DNA of 64,000 bases, from assembly GCA_030686995.1 (NCBI GenBank), contig CM060709.1, forward strand, positions 128,370,373 to 128,434,372. Direction: 5' to 3'. The notes under the pieces are model-generated. The model saw only the letters and a list, made by a program, of their open reading frames with translations, did not search any database and was not told where the DNA came from. The position numbers and the translations under genes are program-made. Origin of the DNA: Artemisia argyi. Lineage: Eukaryota; Streptophyta; Magnoliopsida; Asterales; Asteraceae. Below, piece after piece: positions 45,887 to 59,483 of this stretch (the stretch's first letter is position 1; each line of letters begins with the position of its first letter).

Positions 45887-46156
45887 TTTATTTTTTAATT
45901 TTGACAAAAAAAAAGTTTTGACATTTATATAAAAAAATTTTAAAAATTTTAAATATTTTTCGGAGAATAAAAAAAATTCTGTCAAAATTTTTTATAATTT
46001 TTATTTATTTATTTTTAATCTTGTAAATAAATCTGCCAAGAAATTTAACAAAAATCTAGTAAAAAATATTTTTGCCAAAAAATTTTATAAAAGAAACTCC
46101 GTAAAAAAAATTTTTAAAATCTACCAAAAAAAGTTTTAAAAAACTTCTTTCAAAAA

Positions 46157-46191
<35 letters not shown>

Positions 46192-46457
46192 GAGATAATA
46201 AAATTTGAAAAAAAAAAATAAAAAAAATTAGGGACTAAATCCGTGATACGAGACAAACCACAGGGACCGTTTGCGTAAACATACGAGGGTATTTGTGTCA
46301 TTTCAACCATCCTTGACGGTCAAAGTAACAGAAAAGGTGGTCAAGGGACCAAATCCGTAATGGGTCAAAACCACAGGGACGATATCCACAAAAAAAAGTT
46401 TAGGGACCAAATCCGTAATATCCGATAAACCACAGGGACCATTTATGTAGTTAACTC
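45113..46457. mobile_element. MULE-type foldback element, 1345 bp, just upstream of TPI
   Basis: Long inverted ends (GAGTTAGCTACATAAATGG... and ...CCATTTATGTAGTTAACTC) extend inward for about 180 bp with words such as GGTCCCTGTGGTTT / AAACCACAGGGACC. Exact 9-bp copies AAAGAAAAA flank it (45104-45112 and 46458-46466); the duplication is simple in sequence but of the length expected for Mutator-like elements. The interior is poly-T/poly-A and A/T-rich, with no transposase. It ends 254 bp before the TPI start codon. Confidence 0.82.
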
Positions 46458-46607
46458 AAAGAAAAAAAACCCAAAAGGCAATTCACATCACATTTACACA
46501 CCTACCCTTCCATCCACTACTCACAACAAAAGCATATTCCCCTCCTTTACCAAGGACAATACAGTCTTTTGACAAGAACTTTCTGTCTGTGTGATCCACA
46601 GTTTGAT

Positions 46608-46615
46608 TATAAAAA
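46608..46615 (+). promoter_or_regulatory. Probable TATA box of the TPI gene
   Basis: TATAAAAA lies 97 bp upstream of the start codon. Transcription would begin near 46640, leaving a leader of about 70 nt. It lies only about 150 bp downstream of the MULE-type element. Confidence 0.55.
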
Positions 46616-46711
46616 CCATCACCGGGTCATTCATTCACAAATAAATCTGTGATCTCCATTATCATTATTATTATTATCTTTTTGTTCAAGTTATTAATTT
46701 TTGATCTGAAA

Positions 46712-50351
<3,640 letters not shown>

Positions 50352-51477
50352 GCTTTTAGTCATTTGTGAAAAACAATGACACTGTCTTTCAGCTAGCTTT
50401 TCTATCGTATTTCTTGTTTGAAATAAGCATAAACATGGTGCACACTAAATGCCATAAGGTGACACCGTTGTTTTTTGGTTAATAACTCAGCAGTAATCTT
50501 GTTTTGGGCATTGAGTATTTTGTAGACCGAGGGTATCTGCTTTTCGTTTATCGTTATCAAGTAGATGTGGATATATCCATTTTTTCGAGTTAATTGAATG
50601 ACATGGCTTGTTATATAAAATGTCAGCAGTTATGCTGTCATCTTACATCAACTATAGGCAGAACATCAGTTTACATGAACCACATAAAAATCGATCGGTT
50701 TGGCTAAAAAAAAGCGCCATATGTGGCAGAAAATTGATGCCAGAAACATTTAGCATTGAAGCTTAAAAAATCACTCCTTGCTTAAATATTAAAATTACTA
50801 CTACCTTTTAGCAGCTCGTTGTGAATCATCTTTTGAGGGCTCATTTTACCTTGAAAAAGATACAAGTCATGAGATACAATTGTTGTCATCAATACATTTT
50901 TTTTCACGTTAACTTGTATGTCACATGACTGAGTAAATAAAGTATGAGCTCCATAAACTAAAATACCACCACGGCACCACGAAATGGATGTGATTTATGA
51001 AATCAAGTCGAAATACAAAAACACTATCCAATAGTATTAGACTATTAGCTGTGTATTGGTAAATGTTATTTTATCCGTTCATACTTATTACTCCCCGATT
51101 CAACAATAAGTGTCTTTTTTGAGTACATACAAGTTTAAAAAACTTTTATTAATTGAGTTTGGTAATCTCTGCCCACCTGACAAAGTATTAAACGCAATTA
51201 ATTAAGACAATTTTTTTTTTAAAATCAAAAAATGCATTTAATAAATATTTATTCATCTCTAAAACTATCATAATTGATCATCATTTTAATATTAATTAAC
51301 TCTAAAATTCCTTGTATATATAGTTAAGGTAAAAGATCATTTGAGGATCAAACTTTTTTTACATTAATCTCCACCCTCCACTTTCTCTTCATCTTTATTT
51401 GATCTAATAGATGAGCTTAATCCCAACAATTTAAAAAACTCACTTCATCATTTTTTTTTTCAAATATTAATATCTTT
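50352..51477. other. TPI 3' flank and A/T-rich spacer
   Basis: The first 100-200 bp are probably TPI 3' untranslated sequence. A segment near 50985-51135 (GAAATCAAGTCGAAATAC..., then AACAATAAGTGTC) recurs at 53100-53245. No gene is seen. Confidence 0.5.
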
Positions 51478-51868
51478 CAAACCGTTAATCGTTAAGCGAA
51501 AAAAAATATACCGTTACGACGAGCATTTAATTATCTTTCTATAGATAGGCTATTTGATATATTTTCGACAAATTTTTTTCGTTTTTTTCACTTTTTTTTT
51601 CGTGGCCGAAAAATTATATATGATATTACATATCATATCATATATGATATTATATAATATTACATATCATAGCATATATGATACTACGTATTACATATCA
51701 TATATTATATATCAAATATGATTTTTTCGGCCATGAAAAAAAACGTGAAAAAAACGAAAAAAAAAAAAAAAAGTTATCGAAATATATCAAATAGCCTATT
51801 TATAGAAAGATAATTAAATGCTCGTCGCGATAGTGTAATTATTTTCGTTTAACGATTAACGGTTTAAG
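51478..51868. repeat. Foldback inverted repeat with AT-palindromic loop
   Basis: Arms of about 135 bp (51478-51612 and 51728-51868) are inverted copies with few changes, for example AACCGTTAATCGTTAAGCG against CGTTTAACGATTAACGGTT and CGTGGCCGAAAAA against TTTTTCGGCCATG. The loop is a chain of ATATGATATTACATATCAT palindromes. Weaker pairing continues outward, so the full element may span about 51320-52000. It is probably a foldback MITE; the flanking duplication is not resolved. Confidence 0.8.
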
Positions 51869-52499
51869 AAATATTTAAATTATAAAAAATGGGTGAAATA
51901 TTAAAATGCTTTTAATTTCAACCATTAATTTATTTTTAGATGGATGATGGGGATAGTCCTTTGGTATGTGAGAAATGTTTTGTTTTTTAAATAACTAGAC
52001 TCTATAGTTAATCCTTTGATTTTGTACAAGTATTTTTCAAGAAACTAAGGTTTTGGTGATTAAGCTCCTACTTGTTTCAAGGTTACAAGGTTATTGTGAA
52101 AGTAATTATTTGATTAATAGTAAGGGTTTTCTAATTGTCGCAGTTCTTCCTTATGAAAAGAATCTGTCATAGAATTTGGAGACTAATTGATCCCTTGAAT
52201 GTAGCTTGTCAAGCCATTCCTTCGCCCTTAGAATTAATTAGACATACACTTCGAGCCTACCTCACTATTTCTTTAGAGAACGATTAATCCTCCGTGTTTT
52301 ATCTATACTACACTACAACGGTTAGGTACTCTGTCTAGGAGGATTGTAAAACTTCTTATGTTTTGCAATAATCGATGATGATATTGGGACAAACATCCGT
52401 CATTTTAAAGGTATTTGAGTCTAGTTTCATTTAAAAGTAGTCTTAAGGGTTGGTCATTAATAGATTGTTATCAGTTAGTTAAAGAGTAACAGGAGGTCA

Positions 52500-52581
52500 G
52501 TTTTGGGTCATGTCGTTTTCGCGAAAAGTTTTAAATTTTTAGTCAAATCAGGAACGGGGCATAACAACTTGGTATTAGAGC
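52500..52581 (+). mobile_element. Remnant of an LTR end with primer-binding site
   Basis: GGGGCATAACAAC then TGGTATTAGAGC (52570-52581), a one-base variant of the initiator-Met site TGGTATCAGAGC, resembles the LTR/leader junction of plant Ty3 elements. No interior genes follow. Sequence from 52000 to 52500 may be decayed LTR. Confidence 0.4.
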
Positions 52582-53914
52582 TTCGTTTTAAATGAACTAG
52601 GTTGTGTTGAGGTTGATACGCCATATTCCATAAATGGAATACACCGTATCCTTTGCTGAGCCTAGCCATATCCATAAACCTGGATACGTTGTATTAACAG
52701 GTCTGATGCAGTACAGACCGCAGAAACTACAGATTCTACCGCAATTAAATTTGGCGCAACCATGAATCTGAACTAATCCATACTAAACGCATTTCATATT
52801 ATAGAAAAACTTAATGAGTGCGGATTTGGGGGATATGAAAACCAACAAGCTCACCCCGCTCATCACAAATAATTAAATCAAAATAAAAAAAACAATCAAA
52901 TAATATATTTGTTTTTAAAAAAAAATAAGATTGAGTTGTATAAGTTGATAGCCTTTTTGAAGCTTCACATTAGTTTTATAAGTAATGTAAAGAAACATAC
53001 AAGCTACCAACATTATAGTAATCTCATAATACCAACTCACTCCCTCTCACAGTATATAAACAAGTAAAAAAATTACTACTCCACCTGATGTGGGATTGCA
53101 CGATTTATGAAATCAAGTCGAAATACGAAAAAACACTATCCAACAGTGTTAACTGAATAACTGTGTATTAGTAAATGTTACTTTATCCTTCATAATTATA
53201 ACTCCGTCCAACAATAAGTGACTTTTTTGAATACATACAAGCTTAAGTCGAACAATAAGTGTTCTTTTTGAACAGGGACGGAGCCAGGGGTGCCCGCGGG
53301 TGCACGTGCATCCTATGGATTTTTTCGATATAGTGTTAATTTTTGAAAAAATTATCGATTTTTCCAAAATCGATCTTAAATGCACCCGGTGTATTAAAAT
53401 GTGTCTCTAGTATTATTTAGTTCGTATACTTACAATTAAAAAATAAATATAAAATTTTGTAAAAGCCCAAAGATGAAACAGTTTAATAAATTAAAGCACA
53501 AAAGCCCATGAAATAGGTTTTTTATTGGAACAAGTATATTCATCATCCTGACAATTTAAAAAATTCAAAATTGAACCAACACCACAAAGTTGAAACAGGT
53601 TCGTAAGTCGTAACATATATCTTTCATTTGTTTATTATGTCTTTTAAAGTTTTCATGTTTTGATTGGTTGTATGAAATCTTGACTAATTTGTTGGTTCCG
53701 TATAGTCTATCATCATCAATAAGGGCTTAGGGAAATAAGAATAAGTGAATAACTATGCAATTTCTATTAAGACAAATAGGGATAACAAGTTTAAGTGATA
53801 GCCAACAATAATTAGAATATGAATAGTACTCCAATTGTATTGTCATGGGGACATTTTTATAGTTGTCGTATTTACAATATGTATGAAAAGTAGTGCTTAA
53901 ATGAAGTTGGTTTT

Positions 53915-54115
53915 AGTCTTGCATGTTGCTACCGCTACGGTTGAAAGATGTTTTTTTTTTTTTTTTTAAACTGATTTGCGTAACCAGATGAGTGATGATT
54001 ATTTTAACGATGCTTTAACATGTGCTATAGAGAAAGAAGAACTTATTAATATTAAAAATGAGGGTGCACGTAAGTGTTTTTTTGCTATGGGAGATCGTAG
54101 AATCACTAATTAGAA
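53915..54115 (+). pseudogene. hAT transposase C-terminal remnant
   Basis: Reads ATATVERCF, then a 17-T run that breaks the frame, then MSDDYFNDAL, EKEELINIKNEG and KCFFAMGDRR. This matches the C-terminal dimerisation region of plant hAT (TTF-type/zinc-finger MYM-like) transposases as I know them. It has no catalytic residues and cannot act. Confidence 0.65.
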
Positions 54116-54125
54116 GGTAATATGT

Positions 54126-54701
54126 GATAGATGGGATGCGATCTCAGCAGGTAGGCTTACCGACTAGATGGACTAAATCCGTGCCAATCAAGGTGAACAT
54201 TATGGCTTGGAAAATTAAGACGAATGCTTTGCCTACGCGGTTTAATCTTTCACGTCGTGGAATGGATATAGATTGCGTGCCCAATTTGTAACGGAGGAGT
54301 GGAGACGACTAGCCATTTATTTTTCCAATGTGATATGGCTAAACAACTCATGCGTAAAATATCTTCGTGGTGGAATATTGATGAGTCGACAGCAAGTTCT
54401 TATGAGGAATGGTGTGATTGGATGGAGTCTATCCGTATGCAGAACAAAATGAAAGGCATGTTGGAAGGTGTGTGTTATGGTTTATGGTGGTCTATATGGA
54501 ATTTCCGTAATAAGCACTTGTTCGACAAGAAGATCCCAAAAAAGGCGGTAATCTTTGATAATTTAGTTTCTGTTTCTTTTAGTTGGTGTAAGTATAGACT
54601 TAAAGCTTCATTTAAATGGGTCGATTGGCTTAAGAATCCGTATCATGTAATTGTTTGATCTAGCTCCTTGCTAGTTTAATAAAATTGCCGTTCTAAAAAA
54701 A
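54126..54701 (+). mobile_element. 5'-truncated LINE with 17-bp target duplication
   Basis: ATTAGAAGGTAATATGT occurs exactly at 54109-54125 and again at 54702-54718. The insert ends with CTAGCTCCTTGCTAGTTTAA...TTGCCGTTCT and an A run. Only the last part of ORF2 was copied. Confidence 0.95.
54190..54658 (+). pseudogene. LINE ORF2 C-terminus (zinc-binding region of the reverse transcriptase)
   Basis: The reading NIMAWKIKTNALPTRFNL, SRRGMDID, then ETTSHLFFQC (54299 onward) followed by AKQLMRKISSWW is the Cys/His segment that follows the reverse transcriptase domain in plant L1-type LINEs (zf-RVT family). Near 54280-54290 an extra base shifts the frame, so the C-x-x-C pair is split between frames. 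The end, FKWVDWLKNPYHVIV, is the usual C-terminal region. The 5' truncation and the frameshift make it inactive. Confidence 0.85.
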
Positions 54702-55393
54702 ATTAGAAGGTAATATGTTCATTTATTTATCGTTTTAATGAAATCTTCATTTTAATCTATTTTTTAACTTTATTATATTATGGTTAAAAAAAATTGTGCA
54801 CCCGGTCATATTTTTTTCTGGCTCCGTCCCTGTTTTTGAATACGTACAAGTTTATATTAATTATACTTTCTACCACTCAAATATCTTTTTTTTGCATTCT
54901 TAAGTCTCTTTTGATTATGAGAAGTTGTCACTTATTTTGAGACAACCCAAAGTAGAAATGTAGACACATGTAACATAAGACGGGGAGAGTATTGTTGTTC
55001 ACCAACCTATACACACGATTTAAGAAAACAGTAACGACCTTTTAAATTATAAACACTCGAACTCCAGTCGTGAAGCAATGGGTGAAGAATATTATGGCTA
55101 GAGAATTGTAGAGTGGCCAACACATAAACCGCCACAAGGCTCAAACTACAAGTGCCCAATAGTCATTGTGGCAGCTCTAGTAGCAAGCTGATTATCATAA
55201 TTCCTTGTACATGCATATTTGTCGATGGAACATTTTTATCGTTATTGTGTCGATCTATTTGATTTGTATTTAAGTTATTAACCAATTAGTATCTCTGGAT
55301 AAGAAAATAAGAATAGAAAGAACCCTAGAGTTACCATATCAATGACACCATAATGGTGCTATTGCAGTTAATTGACACCTACGTACTCTTGAG

Positions 55394-55712
55394 TAGAGGT
55401 GGCAAAACGGGTGGGCCGGGCGGGCACGGGCTAGAACGGGCACGGGTAAAACGGGCACGGGCCAAATGGTCACATGTTATACAAATCGCATAATTTAAAG
55501 CAAAAAATGACGAAATAAATTCCTTAAACATAATACTTCACTTATATTAAAAAAAATTAAATACATTATAAATATAAGTTTTTCTTAAAAAACGATTATA
55601 ATTTTCCAAGAGAAAATATGTGCCCGTTAGTGCTCATTTAACTTTTCAATGGGCTAAATATGTTCATTTAAAGAAAAAGAGGCTAAATGTGCCCAAATCT
55701 TTTACAAAATAG

Positions 55713-55751
<39 letters not shown>

Positions 55752-55764
55752 ATTGCAACCTCTA
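55394..55764. mobile_element. hAT-type MITE, 371 bp
   Basis: Ends TAGAGGTGGCAA and TTGCAACCTCTA are inverted with one mismatch. The 8-bp duplication CTCTTGAG is exact (55386-55393 and 55765-55772). The left part has ACGGGTGGGCCGGGCGGGC and CACGGG repeats, and a T(28) run lies near the right end. There is no gene. Confidence 0.93.
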
Positions 55765-55772
55765 CTCTTGAG

Positions 55773-56202
55773 TCTTGATATCCATCGACACCAAGTAGCA
55801 AACTTATTTGGAAAATAAGTTGTCTCATAATGAAATATGTTTTGCTGGAACACTTTTTGATATTATTTGTCATGCAACTTACCTTATAACCAATCAATGA
55901 AACAAAGCTTAAACTATTTTCACAGTTACAGCGATACGAAATTGTTAATTTTGCCGAAATAAAAAATATATCGACACTAATAGAAAAAATATCTAGGTGA
56001 AATGAGCAACTTATTTGGAGAACACCAATTCAGGATCAACAGAATTCAACTCACAGTGATTTTAGTATATATTGACATCTTTTAAGTCAGACCAATAGCT
56101 TGTAAGTGTTGCTGTTGTATTGGAATGGTTCGTCTTACATATATACCTTCACATAACCAGGATGGCAATGAGAAATCCCACGATTCGTCGTTAAACTTAA
56201 TC
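55773..56202. other. Spacer, nothing recognised
   Basis: A/T-rich sequence without coding character, lying between the MITE and the ubiquitin-like pseudogene. Confidence 0.4.
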
Positions 56203-57513
56203 TTAATCGATAGTTGTTGAAGGTTTATAGCAGGAATTGTGACCCTTATGGTTGACGAATATCTGCATCATTGAACCACCCCTTGATTTACGCATAAGTG
56301 TAAGGGTAGATCCCTTCTTAATGCCAAATTCTGCAAGGATAATGATGCCTTCAAGAACCATTTCTTTGTAGATTAGGGCCTGCTCAGAAATAGGAATACT
56401 TTCCTTATCGCGGATCATTCAATTCTCTTCAAGTTGCCGAGGGTGTCTGATCCTTTAACTTGGAGAGATAATGTCTTTCCAGTGAAGCTCTTGACATTTA
56501 TATCTGCATCATATTGATCCGTAAAACCAAACTATTTCAAATCATAAAACTCATATCAAGTATGAAATTTACACGCTTTGGATGCCAATATATTCTTACT
56601 TATTAGACTGCAAATTATACAAGAATTGCATCACAAACATAACATCAACAGATTATATATTCAAAGAAGATTTAACTCCTAAACTTGATACAAATTATCT
56701 TATCTGTTCACAGCAGCAGATCGAAACATTAGAATGATACACACACTCACACAAGTTCACTCATGAAAACAGCTTAAACACTGGAAATAAATAGAAAAAA
56801 TTAAATAAAAGCAGGAAACACCTAAATTTAAATAAAATCAATCAGAATAAATCATTATCATCACCATTCTCCCTGGTTTCAGAAGCTTTAATTTGTTTCC
56901 CTGATGAAGAATCATTAGTCATTTTCTCTTGAATTAGAGTTTAGCCACAATATTAATGGTGAATGATGCAAAGTCTAAAAGTGAGTTATGTAACATGGAT
57001 TGCATAATTAATAGACATATCATTCATAAATTTATATTCACAATTTTAGTATATTACAGCATCAAGAGCTCCATGCTTGGTGCAAACAAGCCAAAGTGAC
57101 CTCAAGGACTTTACCCGGTTTGAGTCTTTGTGGCCTTGAGGATTGTCAGTTAAAGTATCAAAAACAATGGTTATCAAAAAACAAAATAAGTAAATAACTA
57201 ATTATCTATTCGTTGCATGCATGAGGTACAATGAGATAGTTAATAGAAAGATGAATTAAGAACTAAATAAAACCTCTAATTCTTTGCTCTTATAAGAAAA
57301 CAAAAATTTATCCCCAAAACCCTAATAAGCTATAACACGTCAAATTTATAACATAAGCAGTATATGGTAGCTAGGTAGCAAATACATAATAATGAGGATA
57401 TAATGATGAAGCTAATAAGGATTTTAATTTATTTTACCGTTTAAGTCATTGATTAGTAAATCTTCATCGTCTCCATCGCGTTTTCGTTTCCCTGATGAAG
57501 AATCATTAGCCAT
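56203..57513 (-). pseudogene. Ubiquitin-like protein gene, probably broken
   Basis: On the minus strand a first exon (57513-57438) encodes MANDSSSGKRKRDGDDEDLL and ends at a GTAAAA donor. A later part (from a GATGCAG acceptor near 56509) reads VKSFTGKTLSLQVKGSDTLGN, then after a frame break MIRDKESIPISEQALIY, LAEFGIKKGSTLTLMRKSRG. This follows the ubiquitin fold order (TLTGKTxxLxV, DKExIP, LxxxGIxxxSTLxLxxRxRGG). Near 56417-56425 about five extra bases (ATTGA) put the two halves in different frames. The text after the RGG-like end (MMQIFVNHKG) looks like the start of a second ubiquitin unit. A diverged duplicate of the first exon, MTNDSSSGKQ, starts at 56922. Unless an intron removes the five bases, no full protein is made. 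Confidence 0.55.
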
Positions 57514-57698
57514 TGTCACGTAAGGGTTTTAGCAACGGTGATGAGGGTTTTGTAAGTTTGTTTGGATAGAGAAATCACGGTTAAGTGAAAAACGAGTAAT
57601 ATAGAGAAATTTTACATAATTTACCCTTAGGTCCTTAGCTTTAGAAATTTATTAAATTAATTGGACCCGTAGGAAACTTTATTTGATAGGTACCCAAA

Positions 57699-58658
57699 TC
57701 TTTTATATAATAAAAGAATTGCATCATTTCGGAGTGATTTTACAAAACTCTTTTTATCGAAAAAAAATTTAGACCAATAAGAAAGCTCGATTTTGCCACG
57801 TAGGCAAAATCAAACGACGTGATTGGTTAATAAAAAGTCAAATTGAACTGATTTTGGTCAAACTTTAATAAATTCGGAAGAGAAATTTGATTGAGAAAAA
57901 AACACATAAAAATATTTGTGTCAAATTTGTGAAAACAAAAACTTAAAAAAAAGAGAGGAAGTAATTAATAAAACTTTAGTGGTTGAATTTTACATAAAAT
58001 TTATGGAGTTAAGTGTAAAACTACAAGTTTTCATATTTTTTAATAACTTAAAAAAAACAAAACAAAAAACAAATAACCCCTTACACTTTATACTCCCTAT
58101 CTTTTATAGTATGAACTTTTTTTAAAATGACATGAGTATTAGTATTTGTTTCAAACTTTCATCTATTAAAATTACAAAATTTTATAAATATACGTTCAAT
58201 ATTTTTTAAAACTAATATTAGTTTTAAGCTTTTATACATTAAATAAAAACTCATGTTATTTTATTTAAAAAGTTTAAGTTATGCATACACGGAGCTTGAA
58301 TATTTAATACAACTAAACTATGATTAACGGGAATATAAATATCAAATGTATGTACGGATGACTGTGATATAAAAATAAATATACGATATTGTACTTATTA
58401 CAACGATTCATGAAATTCTTATTTAAAGTTTATATATGAATATCCGGAAAAAAATATTTTTAAAAAATTTTACGGAACATTTTTTAACTTCATCAACGCT
58501 GATTATGTGCTACTAACTTGCATATTTATACAACATGATATAAATAGTTAAAGTTAACAACAAATCAACCTCAACCTCAACATTTATTTCAGTTAAATAA
58601 AATTAAATCTTTCAACCAACAAATTTTTTACAAAATATTACTGTAATAGATATTGATA

Positions 58659-58709
<51 letters not shown>

Positions 58710-58847
58710 ACTCCTAAACAAGTATTAGTTGTACTTATATCATAATTTTCACGGATAAATTCTTATATATCAATATACTAAACTAAAATTTTTAAAATAA
58801 ATTTGATTTATGTGTAAACCTCGTGCGTGCACGGGAATTATAAGTGG
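57699..58847 (+). mobile_element. Helitron remnant, about 1.15 kb
   Basis: It starts TCTTTTATATAATAAAAG after an A, the same 13-bp start as the Helitron at 32254. The right end has the hairpin-like CTCGTGCGTGCACGGG followed by AATTATAA, aligned with the other copy's end, but the terminal CTAG reads GTGG. It contains an (AAT)n run. It is probably an older relative with a decayed 3' end. Confidence 0.55.
58660..58702. repeat. (AAT)n microsatellite
   Basis: About 14 TAA units inside the Helitron remnant. Confidence 0.97.
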
Positions 58848-59483
58848 TGCAACATACAGTAGAAATTAAATTATACATACGAGTTATAGACAATTTGATT
58901 AAATTACAAATTGACAATTTTGTAAATTATCATCACAAAAACAAGGGGTCAGTTTTCGACAATCCAAATTTGACAATGTTAAAGATGGACGCGCTTTTAA
59001 GCCTAATGTCTAAAGTTATGATATCAGAAAATGTCTCGACCACTGTCAAATTGACGTCTAAAATAATATACAAGTTATGAGATACAAAGTCATTATATAA
59101 GAAAAAAGCCAACACGTCGTCATCCGCATATTTCAACGACCCCATCTCTGTCGCTGGCTTCAATGAGAAATGCAATGTTCCATGAGCTCCACAAAATTTG
59201 AAGTGCCACGAATAAATGGATGTGCTTTCCACTGTTGTAAGATGTTTTCTTAGACATAATTACATCTTGAGAAGCCTTTATCAATGAAACTAGCTTAACA
59301 TCTGCATTCTGCACACAATACAGAATAATGGGTCACTGTGAAATGTTAATATTTAATGTTTTCGAAAAGCCACACATACAAAAGAAAATTAGGGAAGCGT
59401 GGAACTCACATGAAGGTTCATTCTCGAAAGTAAAGGGTATTCACCTTTGTTAACATTAACATAGGACCCTTTTTGAGCCCTTC
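58848..59483. other. Spacer with short minus-strand frames, function unknown
   Basis: Two minus-strand frames (59232-58933, 99 codons; 59314-59120, 64 codons) overlap in different phases and match nothing I know. No splice context supports them. Confidence 0.35.

Larger units (their letters stand above)
53273..54832 (+). mobile_element. hAT transposon, defective, 1.56 kb including a LINE
   Basis: Perfect 15-bp inverted ends CAGGGACGGAGCCAG / CTGGCTCCGTCCCTG and an exact 8-bp duplication TTTTTGAA (53265-53272 and 54833-54840). The interior keeps a scrap of hAT transposase: HVATATVERCF near 53923-53955, and after a poly-T interruption MSDDYFNDALTCAIEKEEL near 53990-54045. Most of the gene is gone. 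A LINE is inserted at 54126-54701. Confidence 0.93.
53201..54989. mobile_element. Stowaway-like MITE, outermost of a three-layer nest
   Basis: The left end ACTCCGTCCAACAATAAGTGAC at TA (53199-53200) pairs with GTCACTTATTTTG (about 54927-54939) and GACGGGGAGAGTA near 54979-54991. The A/T-rich spacer and 'CTCCGTCC' terminus are typical of plant Stowaway elements. The hAT at 53273-54832 sits inside it. The terminal inverted repeat is imperfect. Confidence 0.45.

Noticed and set aside
58933..59314. Minus-strand frames of 99 and 64 codons downstream of PUS10
   Set aside because: They overlap in different phases, lack splice or domain support and lie outside the PUS10 stop codon.
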